From NCBI RefSeq assembly GCF_000347775.1, contig NZ_APAT01000015.1:682001-746000 (forward strand): a DNA stretch of 64,000 nucleotides, in the 5' to 3' direction. Position 1 is the first letter of the stretch; each line of letters starts with the position of its first letter. The position numbers and the translations under genes are program-made. Shown here piece by piece: positions 39,620-49,831 of this stretch. The notes under the pieces were generated by a model. It searched no databases, was not told the DNA's origin, and saw only the letters and a list, made by a program, of their open reading frames with translations. This DNA comes from Marinobacter santoriniensis NKSG1. GTDB taxonomy: Bacteria > Pseudomonadota > Gammaproteobacteria > Pseudomonadales > Oleiphilaceae.

Positions 39620-40224
39620 TTCAGGCTCTCCAGACTGCGTGGCCAGTTCTTCCAGACCGGGAAACCGGCATCGGCCAGAAGTGCCGCAGTTTCCTGCAAT
39701 GGCAAGCCCACTACCGCACTGTAACTCCCCCGGAGTTCCTCTACAAAAATACCACCAAGGCCCTGAATTCCATAACTTCCTGCCTTGTCCATGGGTTCTC
39801 CACTGTCTACGTAAGCTGCAATTTCCTCATCGGCGAGGCGCCGGAAACGTACATCGGTGGTCACCAGACGGGAATGGCAGTCGGATCCATTGGCCAGTGC
39901 CACACCCGTCATTACCTGGTGGACCTGTCCGGAAAGACGCTTGAGGGTTTCGCAGGCATCCGCTCTGTCACGTGGCTTGCCGAGTATGTGTCCATCCAGG
40001 ACCACCGACGTGTCCGAGCCGATGACCCATGCCCCGGGACTGTGACGGGCCACAACCAGCGCCTTCTCCTGTGCGAGACGCTCCACGTAATGGCAGGCCG
40101 CTTCATTGACTCTCGGCGTCTCGTCGACATCGGCGGGCCGGGTCTCAAAACTGACGCCGATTTGCGTGAGCAACTCGGCGCGGCGGGGAGAACGTGACGC
40201 CAGGATGAATCGCTCCACGATCAC
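39616..40224 (-). CDS. maf: Maf-family nucleotide pyrophosphatase (YhdE type)
   Basis: A 202-residue house-cleaning enzyme that hydrolyses dTTP, UTP and modified pyrimidine nucleotides. Seen are ILASRSPRRAELL at the N-terminus, VIGSDTSVVLDG with the catalytic Asp, and GSYGIQGLGGIFVEELRGSYSAVVGLPL split over residues 155-182. I use the GTG at 40224, whose GTGA overlaps the mreD stop; upstream extensions lie inside mreD. Confidence 0.92.
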   Translation of the reverse strand: MIVERFILASRSPRRAELLTQIGVSFETRPADVDETPRVNEAACHYVERLAQEKALVVARHSPGAWVIGSDTSVVLDGHILGKPRDRADACETLKRLSGQVHQVMTGVALANGSDCHSRLVTTDVRFRRLADEEIAAYVDSGEPMDKAGSYGIQGLGGIFVEELRGSYSAVVGLPLQETAALLADAGFPVWKNWPRSLESLK

Positions 40225-40697
40225 CCCAGCTTCCGATTGAGGTTGTCCAAAATCACCGAGACGATGGGCCAGATCACGGCACTGGTGGCCGCAGGCCAAA
40301 GGTAACTGAAACCCGAATTTTCAGCCCCGAGAAGCTGCTTGATGAAATGCACAAGCATCTGATTGATGCCCAGCACCAGGAACACCATGAGGCATTGCTG
40401 GGCCAGCGGATACATCCTCAATCGCTGGTGCATGGTGAGTACGAGGAAGGCGATGACACCCATCGCCATTCCGTTGACACCCAGTGGCGTCGATTCGAGC
40501 ACGTCCAGAAGCAGCCCCAGACACCAGGCCAGCAGGATACCGAACTGGGCCGGAGCGCGGAATGTCCAGTAGAACACGATCAGGCCGAGCCACTCCGGGC
40601 GAAACTGGAACCACTCAACCGGAAAGAGCGAAATACTCAGAACCAGCGCCAGGAGCACCGACAACGCAAACACCGGATAACTGATCACCGATAACAT
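40221..40697 (-). CDS. mreD: Rod shape-determining protein MreD
   Basis: A 158-residue inner-membrane protein with about five membrane helices (for example VFALSVLLALVLSISLFPV and VIFFLVLTMHQRL-like segments around residue 75). It joins MreB and MreC in the elongation complex. The ATG shares one base with the mreC stop (TGATG). Confidence 0.92.
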   Translation of the reverse strand: MLSVISYPVFALSVLLALVLSISLFPVEWFQFRPEWLGLIVFYWTFRAPAQFGILLAWCLGLLLDVLESTPLGVNGMAMGVIAFLVLTMHQRLRMYPLAQQCLMVFLVLGINQMLVHFIKQLLGAENSGFSYLWPAATSAVIWPIVSVILDNLNRKLG

Positions 40698-41572
40698 CAA
40701 CCAGCCTCCCCTGTCGCAGCACCATCGCTTGCAGGCTCCGTGTGATTATCCGATTCCGGAGGGAACACCACCAACACAAGCCTGCTCTGATTCAATTCTG
40801 CCTTCGGCGTAGCCTTGATCGACACAAAGGGCTCGCCCGGTTCCTGGGAGATACTGGCCACCTCAGCCACCGGGTACCCTCTGGGGAATCGTCCCCCCAG
40901 CCCGGAACTGACCAGCAGATCACCTTCACGGATATCCGCGGTGTCCGGAACATGCACCAGGTCGAGAGTATTCGGATCTCCGGTCCCCAGCAGAATCGCC
41001 CTCAGGCCGTTGCGCACAACCTCGACGGGAACGGCGTGACTGCTATCCGATACCAGCAAGACCCGGGACGTGACCTGGCTGGTCTGGATAACCTGCCCCA
41101 TCAGACCATGGGCATCCAGTATGGCCTGTCCCGGCTTGACGCCGTCGCTGGATCCTTTGTTGATAACAATCTCATGGGAGAAGGGATCGGGCGACACGCC
41201 CACGACCTCACCGACGATGACCCGATCATCCAGAACATCCGAGGAATTCATCAGGCGACGAAGCTCGTTGTTTTCAGACGCCAGCGCCGCGTATTTGAGC
41301 GCCCGGCGCTCCAGAATCAGTAGCCGGGCCTTCAGGTCCTCGTTCTCCTGTTGAAGATCGTCCTTGGAAACGAACAGGCCAGAGAACCAGTTGTGGAATT
41401 GGGAGGGCGCATTGCCGAGCCAGTACACCGGCGCGAGCCCGGTCGCGAGTGTACTGCGCACTTCAGCAACCCGGTCGAAACGAGCATCAGCAACGATCAA
41501 CGCTGCCGATACAAGTATGACCAGAAACAGTCGGAAGCCTGGAACCGGCCCCTGAACAAAGATCGTTTTAAT
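40697..41572 (-). CDS. mreC: Rod shape-determining protein MreC, probable ATT start
   Basis: MreC is a bitopic inner-membrane protein whose periplasmic part scaffolds the elongasome. Residues from about 75 on match the family: a coiled coil (DDLQQENEDLKARLLILERR), then the beta-domains (VVGVSPDPFSHEIVINKGSSDGVKPGQAI split across 115-145). The first usual start codon in frame is TTG at 41500, which would begin inside the membrane helix. Reading on to ATT at 41572 restores KTIFVQGPVPGFRLFLVILV and the whole helix, and ATT is preceded by a strong GGAGGGAGA. Between the mreB stop and this ATT there is no ATG, GTG or TTG in frame. The product would be 291 residues. Confidence 0.85.
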   Translation of the reverse strand: MKTIFVQGPVPGFRLFLVILVSAALIVADARFDRVAEVRSTLATGLAPVYWLGNAPSQFHNWFSGLFVSKDDLQQENEDLKARLLILERRALKYAALASENNELRRLMNSSDVLDDRVIVGEVVGVSPDPFSHEIVINKGSSDGVKPGQAILDAHGLMGQVIQTSQVTSRVLLVSDSSHAVPVEVVRNGLRAILLGTGDPNTLDLVHVPDTADIREGDLLVSSGLGGRFPRGYPVAEVASISQEPGEPFVSIKATPKAELNQSRLVLVVFPPESDNHTEPASDGAATGEAG

Positions 41573-41593
41573 GGCTCTCCCTCCCCATGGGGC

Positions 41594-42688
<1,095 letters not shown>

Positions 42689-42825
42689 TTAGCAGTGAGC
42701 ACCTACTCAGGCAAGGCGCCATACGGGCCCGGGGCTTACCATTCTCACATTTCCCGAATTCTTTCAGGCCCTCCCGTGATTGTTCGAATCTGTTACCATA
42801 GCCGATTGATTCTGACTTCGGTGAA

Positions 42826-42937
42826 GGGGCGCTTGGAAGTCCGCTTTCCAAAACACGCTCAAGCACGTCCCTGTGGCGCTTGAGCTCCGCCATCCTTGGC
42901 TCCGCACAGTTTTGGAAAGCGGACTCCCAAGCACCCC
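42826..42937 (-). ncRNA. TwoAYGGAY-like RNA element, family A copy 3 (mreB-gatC gap)
   Basis: The outer stem has 29 uninterrupted pairs on the minus strand, 27 Watson-Crick and two G-U (42826-42854 with 42909-42937). Loops are AAGGAT and AGGGAC. It sits in the 370-base divergent gap between mreB and gatC and is in sense with mreB. The rest of the gap holds a small perfect hairpin, GGATAGC-CCTC-GCTATCC, at 42947-42964 and no promoter I can defend. Confidence 0.85.
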
Positions 42938-43007
42938 CAAACCTACGGATAGCCCTCGCTATCCAATCCGCATTTATTAAAGAGATTTCATTTATCTGGG
43001 AGGCAAT

Positions 43008-43295
43008 GTGAGCATTTCCCGCGAGGACATTGAAAAAGTTGCCGTGCTCGCCCGCATCAAGGTGGACGACGAGCAGGTTTCGGCGCTGGAAAAAGATCTG
43101 GGCAACATCCTGGACCTGGTGGACCAGCTGAGTGCCGCCGACACGGATTCGGTCGAGCCCATGGCACACCCGCTGGATGCGGTTCAGCGACTGCGGCCGG
43201 ACGAGGTTACCGAGACCAATCAGCGGGACGCGTTCCAGGCCATCGCGCCAGCGACCGAGGACGGGCTTTATCTCGTGCCAAAGGTCATTGAGTGA
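43008..43295 (+). CDS. gatC: Aspartyl/glutamyl-tRNA amidotransferase subunit C
   Basis: The 95-residue GatC belts GatA and GatB together. Family residues: [21 protein letters not shown] at the N-terminus and [19 protein letters not shown] in the middle. The start is the GTG at 43008, with GGGAGG six bases upstream. gatA follows at 56 bases. Confidence 0.95.
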   Translation: MSISREDIEKVAVLARIKVDDEQVSALEKDLGNILDLVDQLSAADTDSVEPMAHPLDAVQRLRPDEVTETNQRDAFQAIAPATEDGLYLVPKVIE

Positions 43296-43351
43296 TTCCC
43301 GCGGAAACCTAACACCGGACGATCTGAATACCAGCGATTTCAGGATTCATC

Positions 43352-44809
43352 ATGCATAACAAATCTGTAGCAGAGCTTTCCCGGGAACTGGAGAGCGGCA
43401 AGATTTCCAGTGTGGAGCTGACCCAGCAGTTCCTGGACCGTCTGAAGCAGGAAGACGGCAAGTACAACAGCTTTATTACCATCACCGAAGAGCAGGCGCT
43501 GGCGGATGCCAAAGCCGCTGACGAGAAGCGCGCCGCCGGCAAGGCCAGCGCCTGGACCGGGGTGCCTTTTGCACACAAGGACATTTTCTGTACCAACGGC
43601 GTTCGTACCACTTGTGGCTCGAAGATGCTGGAAAACTTTGTGCCACCCTACGATGCAACGGTGACGGAGAAATTCCGGCAGGCCGGCGCGGTGTGTCTCG
43701 GCAAGACCAACATGGACGAGTTCGCCATGGGATCTTCCAACGAGTCCAGCTACTTTGGTGCCGTGACCAATCCCTGGGGCCTGTCCACCGGCCAGAAGCG
43801 GGTGCCGGGCGGCTCCTCCGGCGGCTCTGCCGCGGCCGTGGCCGCTCGCCTGGTACCGGCTGCGACCGCAACCGATACGGGCGGTTCGATCCGCCAGCCG
43901 GCGGCGCTCTGCGGCGTGACCGGACTGAAGCCCACCTACGGCCGCGTTTCCCGCTACGGCATGATCGCCTTTGCCTCATCCCTGGACCAGGGCGGCACCA
44001 TGGCACGCACTGCCGAGGATAATGCGCTGATGCTGAACGTGATGGCCGGCTTCGATCCGAAAGATTCCACCTCCATCGATCGCGCAGTCCCGGATTACAC
44101 CGCGACCCTGAACGAGCCTTTGAAGGGCCTGAAGATCGGCCTGCCGAAAGAGTACTTCAGCGATCAGCTGTCTCCGGCAATGGAGGAGCAGGTCCTCAAT
44201 GCGGTGAAGGAGTACGAGAAGCTGGGTGCGACGGTGAAGGAAGTGTCCCTGCCCAATGCGAAACTGGCCATTGCCGCCTATTACGTGATTGCTCCGGCTG
44301 AAGCGTCCGCAAACCTGTCGCGCTTTGACGGGGTTCGCTATGGCTATCGTTGCGAGGATCCGAAGGACCTGATGGATATGTACACCCGAACCCGGGCCGA
44401 AGGCTTCGGGGCCGAGGTGAAACGCCGGATCCTGGTGGGTACCTATGCCCTCTCCCACGGTTACTACGACGCCTATTACCTGAAGGCGCAAAAGGTTCGC
44501 CGACTGATCCAGCAGGATTTCGCCAATGCCTTCAAGGAAGTGGATGTTCTGATGAGCCCCACCTCTCCCTCTCCGGCATTTGTTCAGGGCGAGAAAACCA
44601 ACGACCCGGTGACCATGTACCTGGAGGACATTTTCACCATCGCGATCAACCTCGCGGGGCTGCCGGCCATGTCGGTACCGGCGGGTTTTGTGGACGGCCT
44701 GCCGGTCGGCCTGCAAATCATCGGCGATCACTTTGCCGAGGCCCGTCTCCTGAACGCTGCTCATCAATTCCAGCAGGTGACCGACTGGCACCAGCGTGAA
44801 CCTGAATAA
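43352..44809 (+). CDS. gatA: Aspartyl/glutamyl-tRNA amidotransferase subunit A
   Basis: The 485-residue amidase that releases ammonia from glutamine. The Ser-cisSer-Lys triad is in [10 protein letters not shown] (Lys, about 77), [14 protein letters not shown] and [15 protein letters not shown]. With GatB and GatC it converts mischarged Asp-tRNA(Asn) or Glu-tRNA(Gln), so the host probably lacks AsnRS or GlnRS. Confidence 0.97.
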   Translation: MHNKSVAELSRELESGKISSVELTQQFLDRLKQEDGKYNSFITITEEQALADAKAADEKRAAGKASAWTGVPFAHKDIFCTNGVRTTCGSKMLENFVPPYDATVTEKFRQAGAVCLGKTNMDEFAMGSSNESSYFGAVTNPWGLSTGQKRVPGGSSGGSAAAVAARLVPAATATDTGGSIRQPAALCGVTGLKPTYGRVSRYGMIAFASSLDQGGTMARTAEDNALMLNVMAGFDPKDSTSIDRAVPDYTATLNEPLKGLKIGLPKEYFSDQLSPAMEEQVLNAVKEYEKLGATVKEVSLPNAKLAIAAYYVIAPAEASANLSRFDGVRYGYRCEDPKDLMDMYTRTRAEGFGAEVKRRILVGTYALSHGYYDAYYLKAQKVRRLIQQDFANAFKEVDVLMSPTSPSPAFVQGEKTNDPVTMYLEDIFTIAINLAGLPAMSVPAGFVDGLPVGLQIIGDHFAEARLLNAAHQFQQVTDWHQREPE

Positions 44810-44831
44810 GCCCGAGAGAGGAGACGAACAT

Positions 44832-46283
44832 ATGCAGTGGGATATCGTGATCGGGCTGGAAATTCACGTTCAGCTCGCCACCAGAACCAAGATTTTCTCC
44901 GGCTCCAGCACCGCCTATGGCGCCGAACCCAACACCCAGGCCAATGCCGTTGACCTGGCCATGCCGGGCACCCTGCCGGTACCGAACGAGAATGCGTTCC
45001 GCTACGCGGTGATGTTCGGTCTGGCGGTAAACGCCGAGATCGGCCGCCGCTCCATGTTCGAGCGGAAGAACTACTTCTACCCGGATCTGCCCAAGGGGTA
45101 CCAGACCACCCAGCTCGAGCAGCCGATTGTGGGCCCCGGCTATGTCGATGTCGACCTGGCAAACGGCGAGACCAAGCGAATTCGCATTCATCACGCCCAC
45201 CTGGAGGAGGACGCCGGCAAGTCCCTTCACGAGGACTACCATGGCATGTCCGGCATCGACCTGAACCGCGCAGGCACCCCGCTGATTGAAGTGGTTACAG
45301 AGCCGGACATGAACAGCGCCGAAGAAGCCGTCGCCTTCGCACGGAAGCTCCACAGCCTCGTCACCTCGCTGGGCATCTGCGATGGCGACATGTCCCAGGG
45401 CTCCATGCGTTTTGACGTCAACATATCGCTGAAACCCAAGGGTTCCGACCAACTCGGCACGCGCACGGAAACCAAGAACCTGAACTCCTTCCGGTTCATG
45501 GAACAGGCCATCGCACACGAGGTCGAGCGACAGATGGATATCCTGGAAGACGGCGGACGCATCGTCCAGGAAACACGCCTGTACAACGGCGACCGGGACG
45601 AGTCACGCTCCATGCGGACCAAGGAGGAAGCCAACGATTACCGCTACTTCCCCTGTCCGGACCTGCTGCCCGTCGTGATCGATGACGACTTCATCGAAGA
45701 CGCCCGCAGCCGCCTGCCGGAACTGCCGGACGCCCGCAAGGCTCGCTTCAAGGAGCAGTATGGCCTGAACGACTACGACGCCGGTCTGCTGTCCGGCGAC
45801 GCGAAATTGGCCGCGTTTTTCGAGGAAGCCGCCGAACACGGAAAGGACGCAAAACTGGCAGCCAACTGGATTCAGGGCGAGTTTTCTGCCCGCCTGAAGG
45901 CCGAAGAAAAATCCGTGGCCGAATCACCGATCACCGGCGCCCAGCTGGGTGATCTGGTGGTGCGCATTGCCGACAACACAGTGTCTTCCGCGGGCGCAAA
46001 GAAGGTGTTCGAGGCTCTGTGGACTGGCGAGAACGACAATGTGGATGCCATCATCGATGCCAAGGGCCTGAAGCAGGTCTCTGACACCGGGGCTCTGGAA
46101 GCTATGGTGGACGAGGTTCTGGCCGGGATGCCGGACCAGGTGGCCCAGTACCAGAACGAGGAAGATCCCAAGAAGCGCAAGAAGATGCTTGGTGGCTTCA
46201 TGGGGCCGCTTATGAAGGCCTCCAAAGGTCAGGGGAACCCGAAGCTCTTTAACGAGATTCTTGTCAAGAAGCTTGGGGGGTAA
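44832..46283 (+). CDS. gatB: Aspartyl/glutamyl-tRNA amidotransferase subunit B
   Basis: A 483-residue kinase/transamidase subunit. It begins [20 protein letters not shown], has [15 protein letters not shown] and the [18 protein letters not shown] core, and ends with the YqeY-like tail ([17 protein letters not shown]). I use the ATG at 44832 with GGAGA upstream; the opening at 44796 lies inside gatA. A 422-base gap with two structured elements follows. Confidence 0.97.
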   Translation: MQWDIVIGLEIHVQLATRTKIFSGSSTAYGAEPNTQANAVDLAMPGTLPVPNENAFRYAVMFGLAVNAEIGRRSMFERKNYFYPDLPKGYQTTQLEQPIVGPGYVDVDLANGETKRIRIHHAHLEEDAGKSLHEDYHGMSGIDLNRAGTPLIEVVTEPDMNSAEEAVAFARKLHSLVTSLGICDGDMSQGSMRFDVNISLKPKGSDQLGTRTETKNLNSFRFMEQAIAHEVERQMDILEDGGRIVQETRLYNGDRDESRSMRTKEEANDYRYFPCPDLLPVVIDDDFIEDARSRLPELPDARKARFKEQYGLNDYDAGLLSGDAKLAAFFEEAAEHGKDAKLAANWIQGEFSARLKAEEKSVAESPITGAQLGDLVVRIADNTVSSAGAKKVFEALWTGENDNVDAIIDAKGLKQVSDTGALEAMVDEVLAGMPDQVAQYQNEEDPKKRKKMLGGFMGPLMKASKGQGNPKLFNEILVKKLGG

Positions 46284-46343
46284 CCCGTTGGCTCTGGGTC
46301 GTGGTTTCTTACTGCGGCCCTAGCCTGTTTGGTTTGGGGTATT

Positions 46344-46454
46344 GCACGGGCGGGTCAGGCCTTCCAAAACCTGCTCCTTCGGCACGTCCCTGTGACGCTT
46401 GAGCTCCGCCATCCATGGCTCCGCACAGTTTTGGAAGGCCTGACCCACCCGCGC
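46344..46454 (-). ncRNA. TwoAYGGAY-like RNA element, family A copy 4 (gatB-rimO gap)
   Basis: The outer stem has 27 uninterrupted pairs on the minus strand, 25 Watson-Crick and two G-U (46344-46370 with 46428-46454). Loops are ATGGAT and AGGGAC. This convergent gap (46284-46705) also holds family B copy 2. Between them is an inverted repeat, GTGATAGTC at 46469-46477 against GACTATCAC at 46533-46541, which could form a third stem. Confidence 0.85.
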
Positions 46455-46549
46455 TTACCAAATTCAGAGTGATAGTCCGGCAAATCGTACCTGCTACAAC
46501 GGCTCAATTTCGCTACGGCATTTTTGGGTGCTGACTATCACTGAAAGTT

Positions 46550-46670
46550 GCGAGGCCTTGGCAAGAAGCGCCTCCCAAAAATGTTGAAGGCCAAAGATGG
46601 CCTGAAACAAGCGCACATGGACGTGCTCGTAGCGGTTTTTGGGAGGCACTTCCTGCCAAGGCCCTCCCGC
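46550..46670 (+). ncRNA. TwoAYGGAY-like RNA element, family B copy 2
   Basis: A 28-pair central outer stem (46554-46581 with 46636-46663) plus a bulged base segment. Inner hairpins are GGCC-AAAGAT-GGCC, whose loop departs from ANGGAY, and GCAC-ATGGAC-GTGC, joined by TGAAACAAGC. Two outer pairs are C-A/A-C on this strand and would be G-U on the minus strand, opposite to the loop strand. It is antisense to the end of rimO. Confidence 0.8.
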
Positions 46671-46705
46671 AAAGCTCAAAGGCTAGGAGCCAAACTCAAA
46701 ACCAA

Positions 46706-48052
46706 TCAAACAAGCCGACCCCAGAGATCGTGCTCATCAGCATGCTCCACAACCGCCTGGACGATCTGACCAGGAGCCAGGTCGGTCTCGCCGTTGAGGT
46801 AAACCATGCCGTCAATCTCCGGGGCATCCGCCTTGGAACGGCCGATGGCGCCCTCGTCGTCGACTTCGTCGATGAGAATGTCGATGGTCTTGCCGATCCT
46901 GGCCTGCAGACGGGCCGCTGAGATCTGCGCCTGTTTCTCCATGAAACGGGCCAGACGCTCCTCTTTCACCTCTTCCGGGACAGCCCCCTCAAGCTCGTTG
47001 GCCCTGGCGCCCTCAACGGCGCTGTACTTGAACGCACCAACACGGTCGAGCTGGGCCTCGTCCAGCCAGTCCAGCAGGTACTGGAAGTCCTCCTCAGTCT
47101 CGCCCGGGAAGCCGACAATGAAGGTGGATCGAATGGTGAGTTCCGGGCAGATTTCCCGCCACTTCCGGATGCGCTCCAGCGTCTTGCTGTCGTGGGCGGG
47201 GCGCTTCATGGCCTTGAGGACTTTCGGGCTGGCGTGCTGGAACGGGATGTCCAGGTACGGCAGGATCTTGCCTTCGGCCATCAACGGGATGATGTCGTCC
47301 ACGTGCGGGTATGGATAGACGTAGTGCAAACGTACCCAGACACCGAGCTCGCCCAGCGCTTCACACAGGGCCTGCATCCGGGTCTTCAGGGGCCGCCCCT
47401 GCCAGAAGCCGGTGCGGTATTTGACGTCAACACCGTAAGCGGAGGTGTCCTGGGAAATAACCAGCAACTCTTTCACGCCGGCGTCCACCAGTCGCTGGGC
47501 TTCATCCATCACATCGCCAATCGGCCGACTGACCAGATCGCCCCGCATGGAAGGGATGATGCAGAAAGTACAGCGGTGATTGCAGCCTTCGGAAATCTTC
47601 AGGTAGGCATAGTGCCGAGGCGTCAGTTTGATACCCTGGGGCGGGACCAGATCCAGGAACGGGTCGTGCTGTTTCTCTTTCGGCGGCACATACTGATGCA
47701 CCGCTCCCACCACCTCTTCATAGGCGTGAGGACCGGAAACCGCCAACACGCCCGGGTGCGTTTCACGGATGCGATCCGCCTCCACGCCCATACACCCGGT
47801 CACGATGACCTTTCCGTTCTCGGCAATCGCCTCACCGATCGCATCCAGGGATTCCTGCTTGGCCGCGTCGATAAAACCACAGGTGTTCACCACCACGACA
47901 TCGGCATCGTCATAGGTCGGGACGACATCATAGCCATCCAGTCGAAGCTGGGTGAGAATCCTTTCGGAGTCCACCAGAGCCTTGGGACAGCCAAGGCTGA
48001 TAAAGCCGACTTTACCGCCACTGGGCGCTGTATTCTGAGTTTTTTCGGTCAT
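46706..48052 (-). CDS. rimO: Ribosomal protein S12 methylthiotransferase
   Basis: A radical-SAM methylthiotransferase of 448 residues that modifies Asp88 of S12. The N-terminal UPF0004 domain opens [17 protein letters not shown], the radical-SAM Cys triad is in [17 protein letters not shown], and a TRAM domain ends the protein. [10 protein letters not shown] and the TRAM sequence separate it from miaB, also in this window. Confidence 0.96.
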   Translation of the reverse strand: MTEKTQNTAPSGGKVGFISLGCPKALVDSERILTQLRLDGYDVVPTYDDADVVVVNTCGFIDAAKQESLDAIGEAIAENGKVIVTGCMGVEADRIRETHPGVLAVSGPHAYEEVVGAVHQYVPPKEKQHDPFLDLVPPQGIKLTPRHYAYLKISEGCNHRCTFCIIPSMRGDLVSRPIGDVMDEAQRLVDAGVKELLVISQDTSAYGVDVKYRTGFWQGRPLKTRMQALCEALGELGVWVRLHYVYPYPHVDDIIPLMAEGKILPYLDIPFQHASPKVLKAMKRPAHDSKTLERIRKWREICPELTIRSTFIVGFPGETEEDFQYLLDWLDEAQLDRVGAFKYSAVEGARANELEGAVPEEVKEERLARFMEKQAQISAARLQARIGKTIDILIDEVDDEGAIGRSKADAPEIDGMVYLNGETDLAPGQIVQAVVEHADEHDLWGRLV

Positions 48053-48262
48053 AGTATTCGAGGGAATCCCGGAGCGGCAGGCTCTTCGCCGCCGTAATGA
48101 ATGGAAGTGCCTAGTTTACCGCAGGTGGACAGCCAACTGCAGCCTGCTCTCTTCACAGACAAAACTGATCTACGTCATAATTTGTGACGCTTTGTTCAGA
48201 AAAAAATCACGCAACTGCAACAATAGACGTCAGTTTTCTTGCTGATCACATTTTAAACACAT

Positions 48263-48289
48263 ACACTTTACAGGTTGTAAGTGTTTTTT
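48263..48289 (+). terminator. Terminator-like hairpin in the PilZ gene leader
   Basis: ACACTTTACA (48263-48272) pairs with TGTAAGTGT (48276-48284), nine pairs with one bulged T and a GGT loop, followed directly by five more T. It ends 14 bases before the PilZ ATG, between any promoter and the ribosome site GGAAGGG, so it could act as an attenuator. Confidence 0.5.
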
Positions 48290-48302
48290 CTGGAAGGGTT
48301 TT

Positions 48303-48761
48303 ATGGGAAAAGTAGCCTCTTTTCAGACCAACCAAGCCAAAAGAGTCCGAATGAAAACCGTCGCAGCGAAACCCAATCTGCGCAATCAACAGCGCGTCGA
48401 CGTCTCCACCGACATCACCATCGAAAAACCGGATGGTGCCTGCCTGACGTGTACGGTCTCGAACCTTTCCCGAACCGGTGTCATGGTGTCCTGCAACATG
48501 GAAGCGGTCAAACAGCTCATTCCCGGAAAAAAGGCGCCCGCTCCGGGGCACTGGATTTCGGTAAAAACCCGCTTCTCGGTTCCGGTTCTGCCAACCCAGC
48601 CCGTCTCCGTTATTGCCGATGGCAACATTGTTCACCTCCGCCGTGTGGCGAGGGATGAATTCCACCTGGGCATTCAGTTTGCAGAGTTCGAAGACAACGG
48701 CTTTGACTACGTGGACCGCTATGTCTCCCAGCTGCTCGCCGATTCCAGGAGCCTCACCTGA
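48303..48761 (+). CDS. PilZ domain protein
   Basis: The 152-residue protein is essentially one PilZ domain. The cyclic-di-GMP signature is present as RNQQR (RXXXR, about residue 28) and SNLSRTG (D/N-X-S-X-X-G, about residue 56), so it is expected to bind c-di-GMP. There is no other effector domain, so it would act through a partner on motility, adhesion or polysaccharide. It is divergent from rimO across a 250-base gap and precedes cysD. Confidence 0.88.
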   Translation: MGKVASFQTNQAKRVRMKTVAAKPNLRNQQRVDVSTDITIEKPDGACLTCTVSNLSRTGVMVSCNMEAVKQLIPGKKAPAPGHWISVKTRFSVPVLPTQPVSVIADGNIVHLRRVARDEFHLGIQFAEFEDNGFDYVDRYVSQLLADSRSLT

Positions 48762-48862
48762 GCCCACAGGCCCGCTGCATAGATTCCCTGACGCCCACGG
48801 GGCTATAGTTTTATAGCACATCGCTCTAACCCCGCACCTTCTTATGCCCTCTGACAATCTGG

Positions 48863-48868
48863 TATAGT
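48863..48868 (+). promoter_or_regulatory. -10-like element of cysDN
   Basis: TATAGT 48 bases before the cysD start. Upstream, GCTATA and TATAGC form a perfect inverted repeat (48802-48817) that could be an operator; both calls are weak. Confidence 0.3.
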
Positions 48869-48915
48869 TGTCGTCGCAATTTATCCAGCCATCAAGGCCC
48901 AATCATCGGCAACGG

Positions 48916-49830
48916 ATGACCATGACCACATACAACCTCACGCACCTGAAACAGCTGGAAGCGGAAAGTATTCACATTATCCGTGAAGTGGCAGCCGAGT
49001 TTGACAACCCGGTCATGCTCTACTCCATCGGCAAAGACTCCGCTGTGATGCTGCACCTGGCACGCAAGGCCTTTTACCCCGGCAAGATCCCTTTCCCACT
49101 GCTGCACGTGGACACAACCTGGAAGTTCCGGGAGATGATTGAGTTCCGTGATCGCAAGGCGAAGGAATACGGTCTGGACCTGATCGTCCACATCAATGAG
49201 GAAGGCGTAAAGCAGGGTGTTGGCCCCTTCACGCACGGGAGCGCGAAGCACACCGACATCATGAAGACCCAATCCCTCAAACAGGCGCTCAACAAGTACA
49301 AATTCGATGCCGCCTTCGGTGGCGCCCGCCGGGACGAGGAAAAGTCCCGCGCCAAAGAACGGGTCTACTCCTTCCGGGACGAACACCATCGTTGGGACCC
49401 CAAGAACCAGCGTCCTGAACTCTGGAACATCTACAACGGCAAGATCAACAAGGGCGAAAGCATTCGCGTCTTTCCGCTATCCAACTGGACCGAACTCGAT
49501 ATCTGGCAGTACATCTACCTCGAGAATATCGAGATCGTTCCGCTTTACTACGCAGCGAAACGACCGGTCGTTGAGCGCGACGGCACCCTGATCATGGTGG
49601 ACGACGACCGGATGCCCCTGAAAGAAGGCGAAAAGCCGATGATGAAATCCGTCCGCTTCCGGACCCTCGGCTGTTATCCGCTGACCGGCGCCATTGAATC
49701 CGAAGCGGATACCCTGCCGGAAATCATCCAGGAAATGTTGCTGGCCACCAGTTCCGAACGCCAGGGACGCGTGATTGATCATGACTCGGCCGGATCCATG
49801 GAACAGAAGAAGCGGGAAGGGTATTTCTAA
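48916..49830 (+). CDS. cysD: Sulfate adenylyltransferase subunit 2
   Basis: CysD makes APS from sulfate and ATP with CysN. The 304-residue protein has [22 protein letters not shown] and the PP-loop variant [13 protein letters not shown], plus the C-terminal family end [12 protein letters not shown] use the ATG at 48916; a second ATG at 48922 is equally good, and the frame opening at a TTG (48868) is rejected. cysN follows one base later. Confidence 0.95.
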   Translation: MTMTTYNLTHLKQLEAESIHIIREVAAEFDNPVMLYSIGKDSAVMLHLARKAFYPGKIPFPLLHVDTTWKFREMIEFRDRKAKEYGLDLIVHINEEGVKQGVGPFTHGSAKHTDIMKTQSLKQALNKYKFDAAFGGARRDEEKSRAKERVYSFRDEHHRWDPKNQRPELWNIYNGKINKGESIRVFPLSNWTELDIWQYIYLENIEIVPLYYAAKRPVVERDGTLIMVDDDRMPLKEGEKPMMKSVRFRTLGCYPLTGAIESEADTLPEIIQEMLLATSSERQGRVIDHDSAGSMEQKKREGYF

Positions 49831-49831
49831 G

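Noticed and set aside
40697..41500. mreC starting at the TTG at 41500
   Set aside because: This would begin inside the membrane helix and lose the conserved N-terminus; it has no ribosome site comparable to that before the ATT at 41572.
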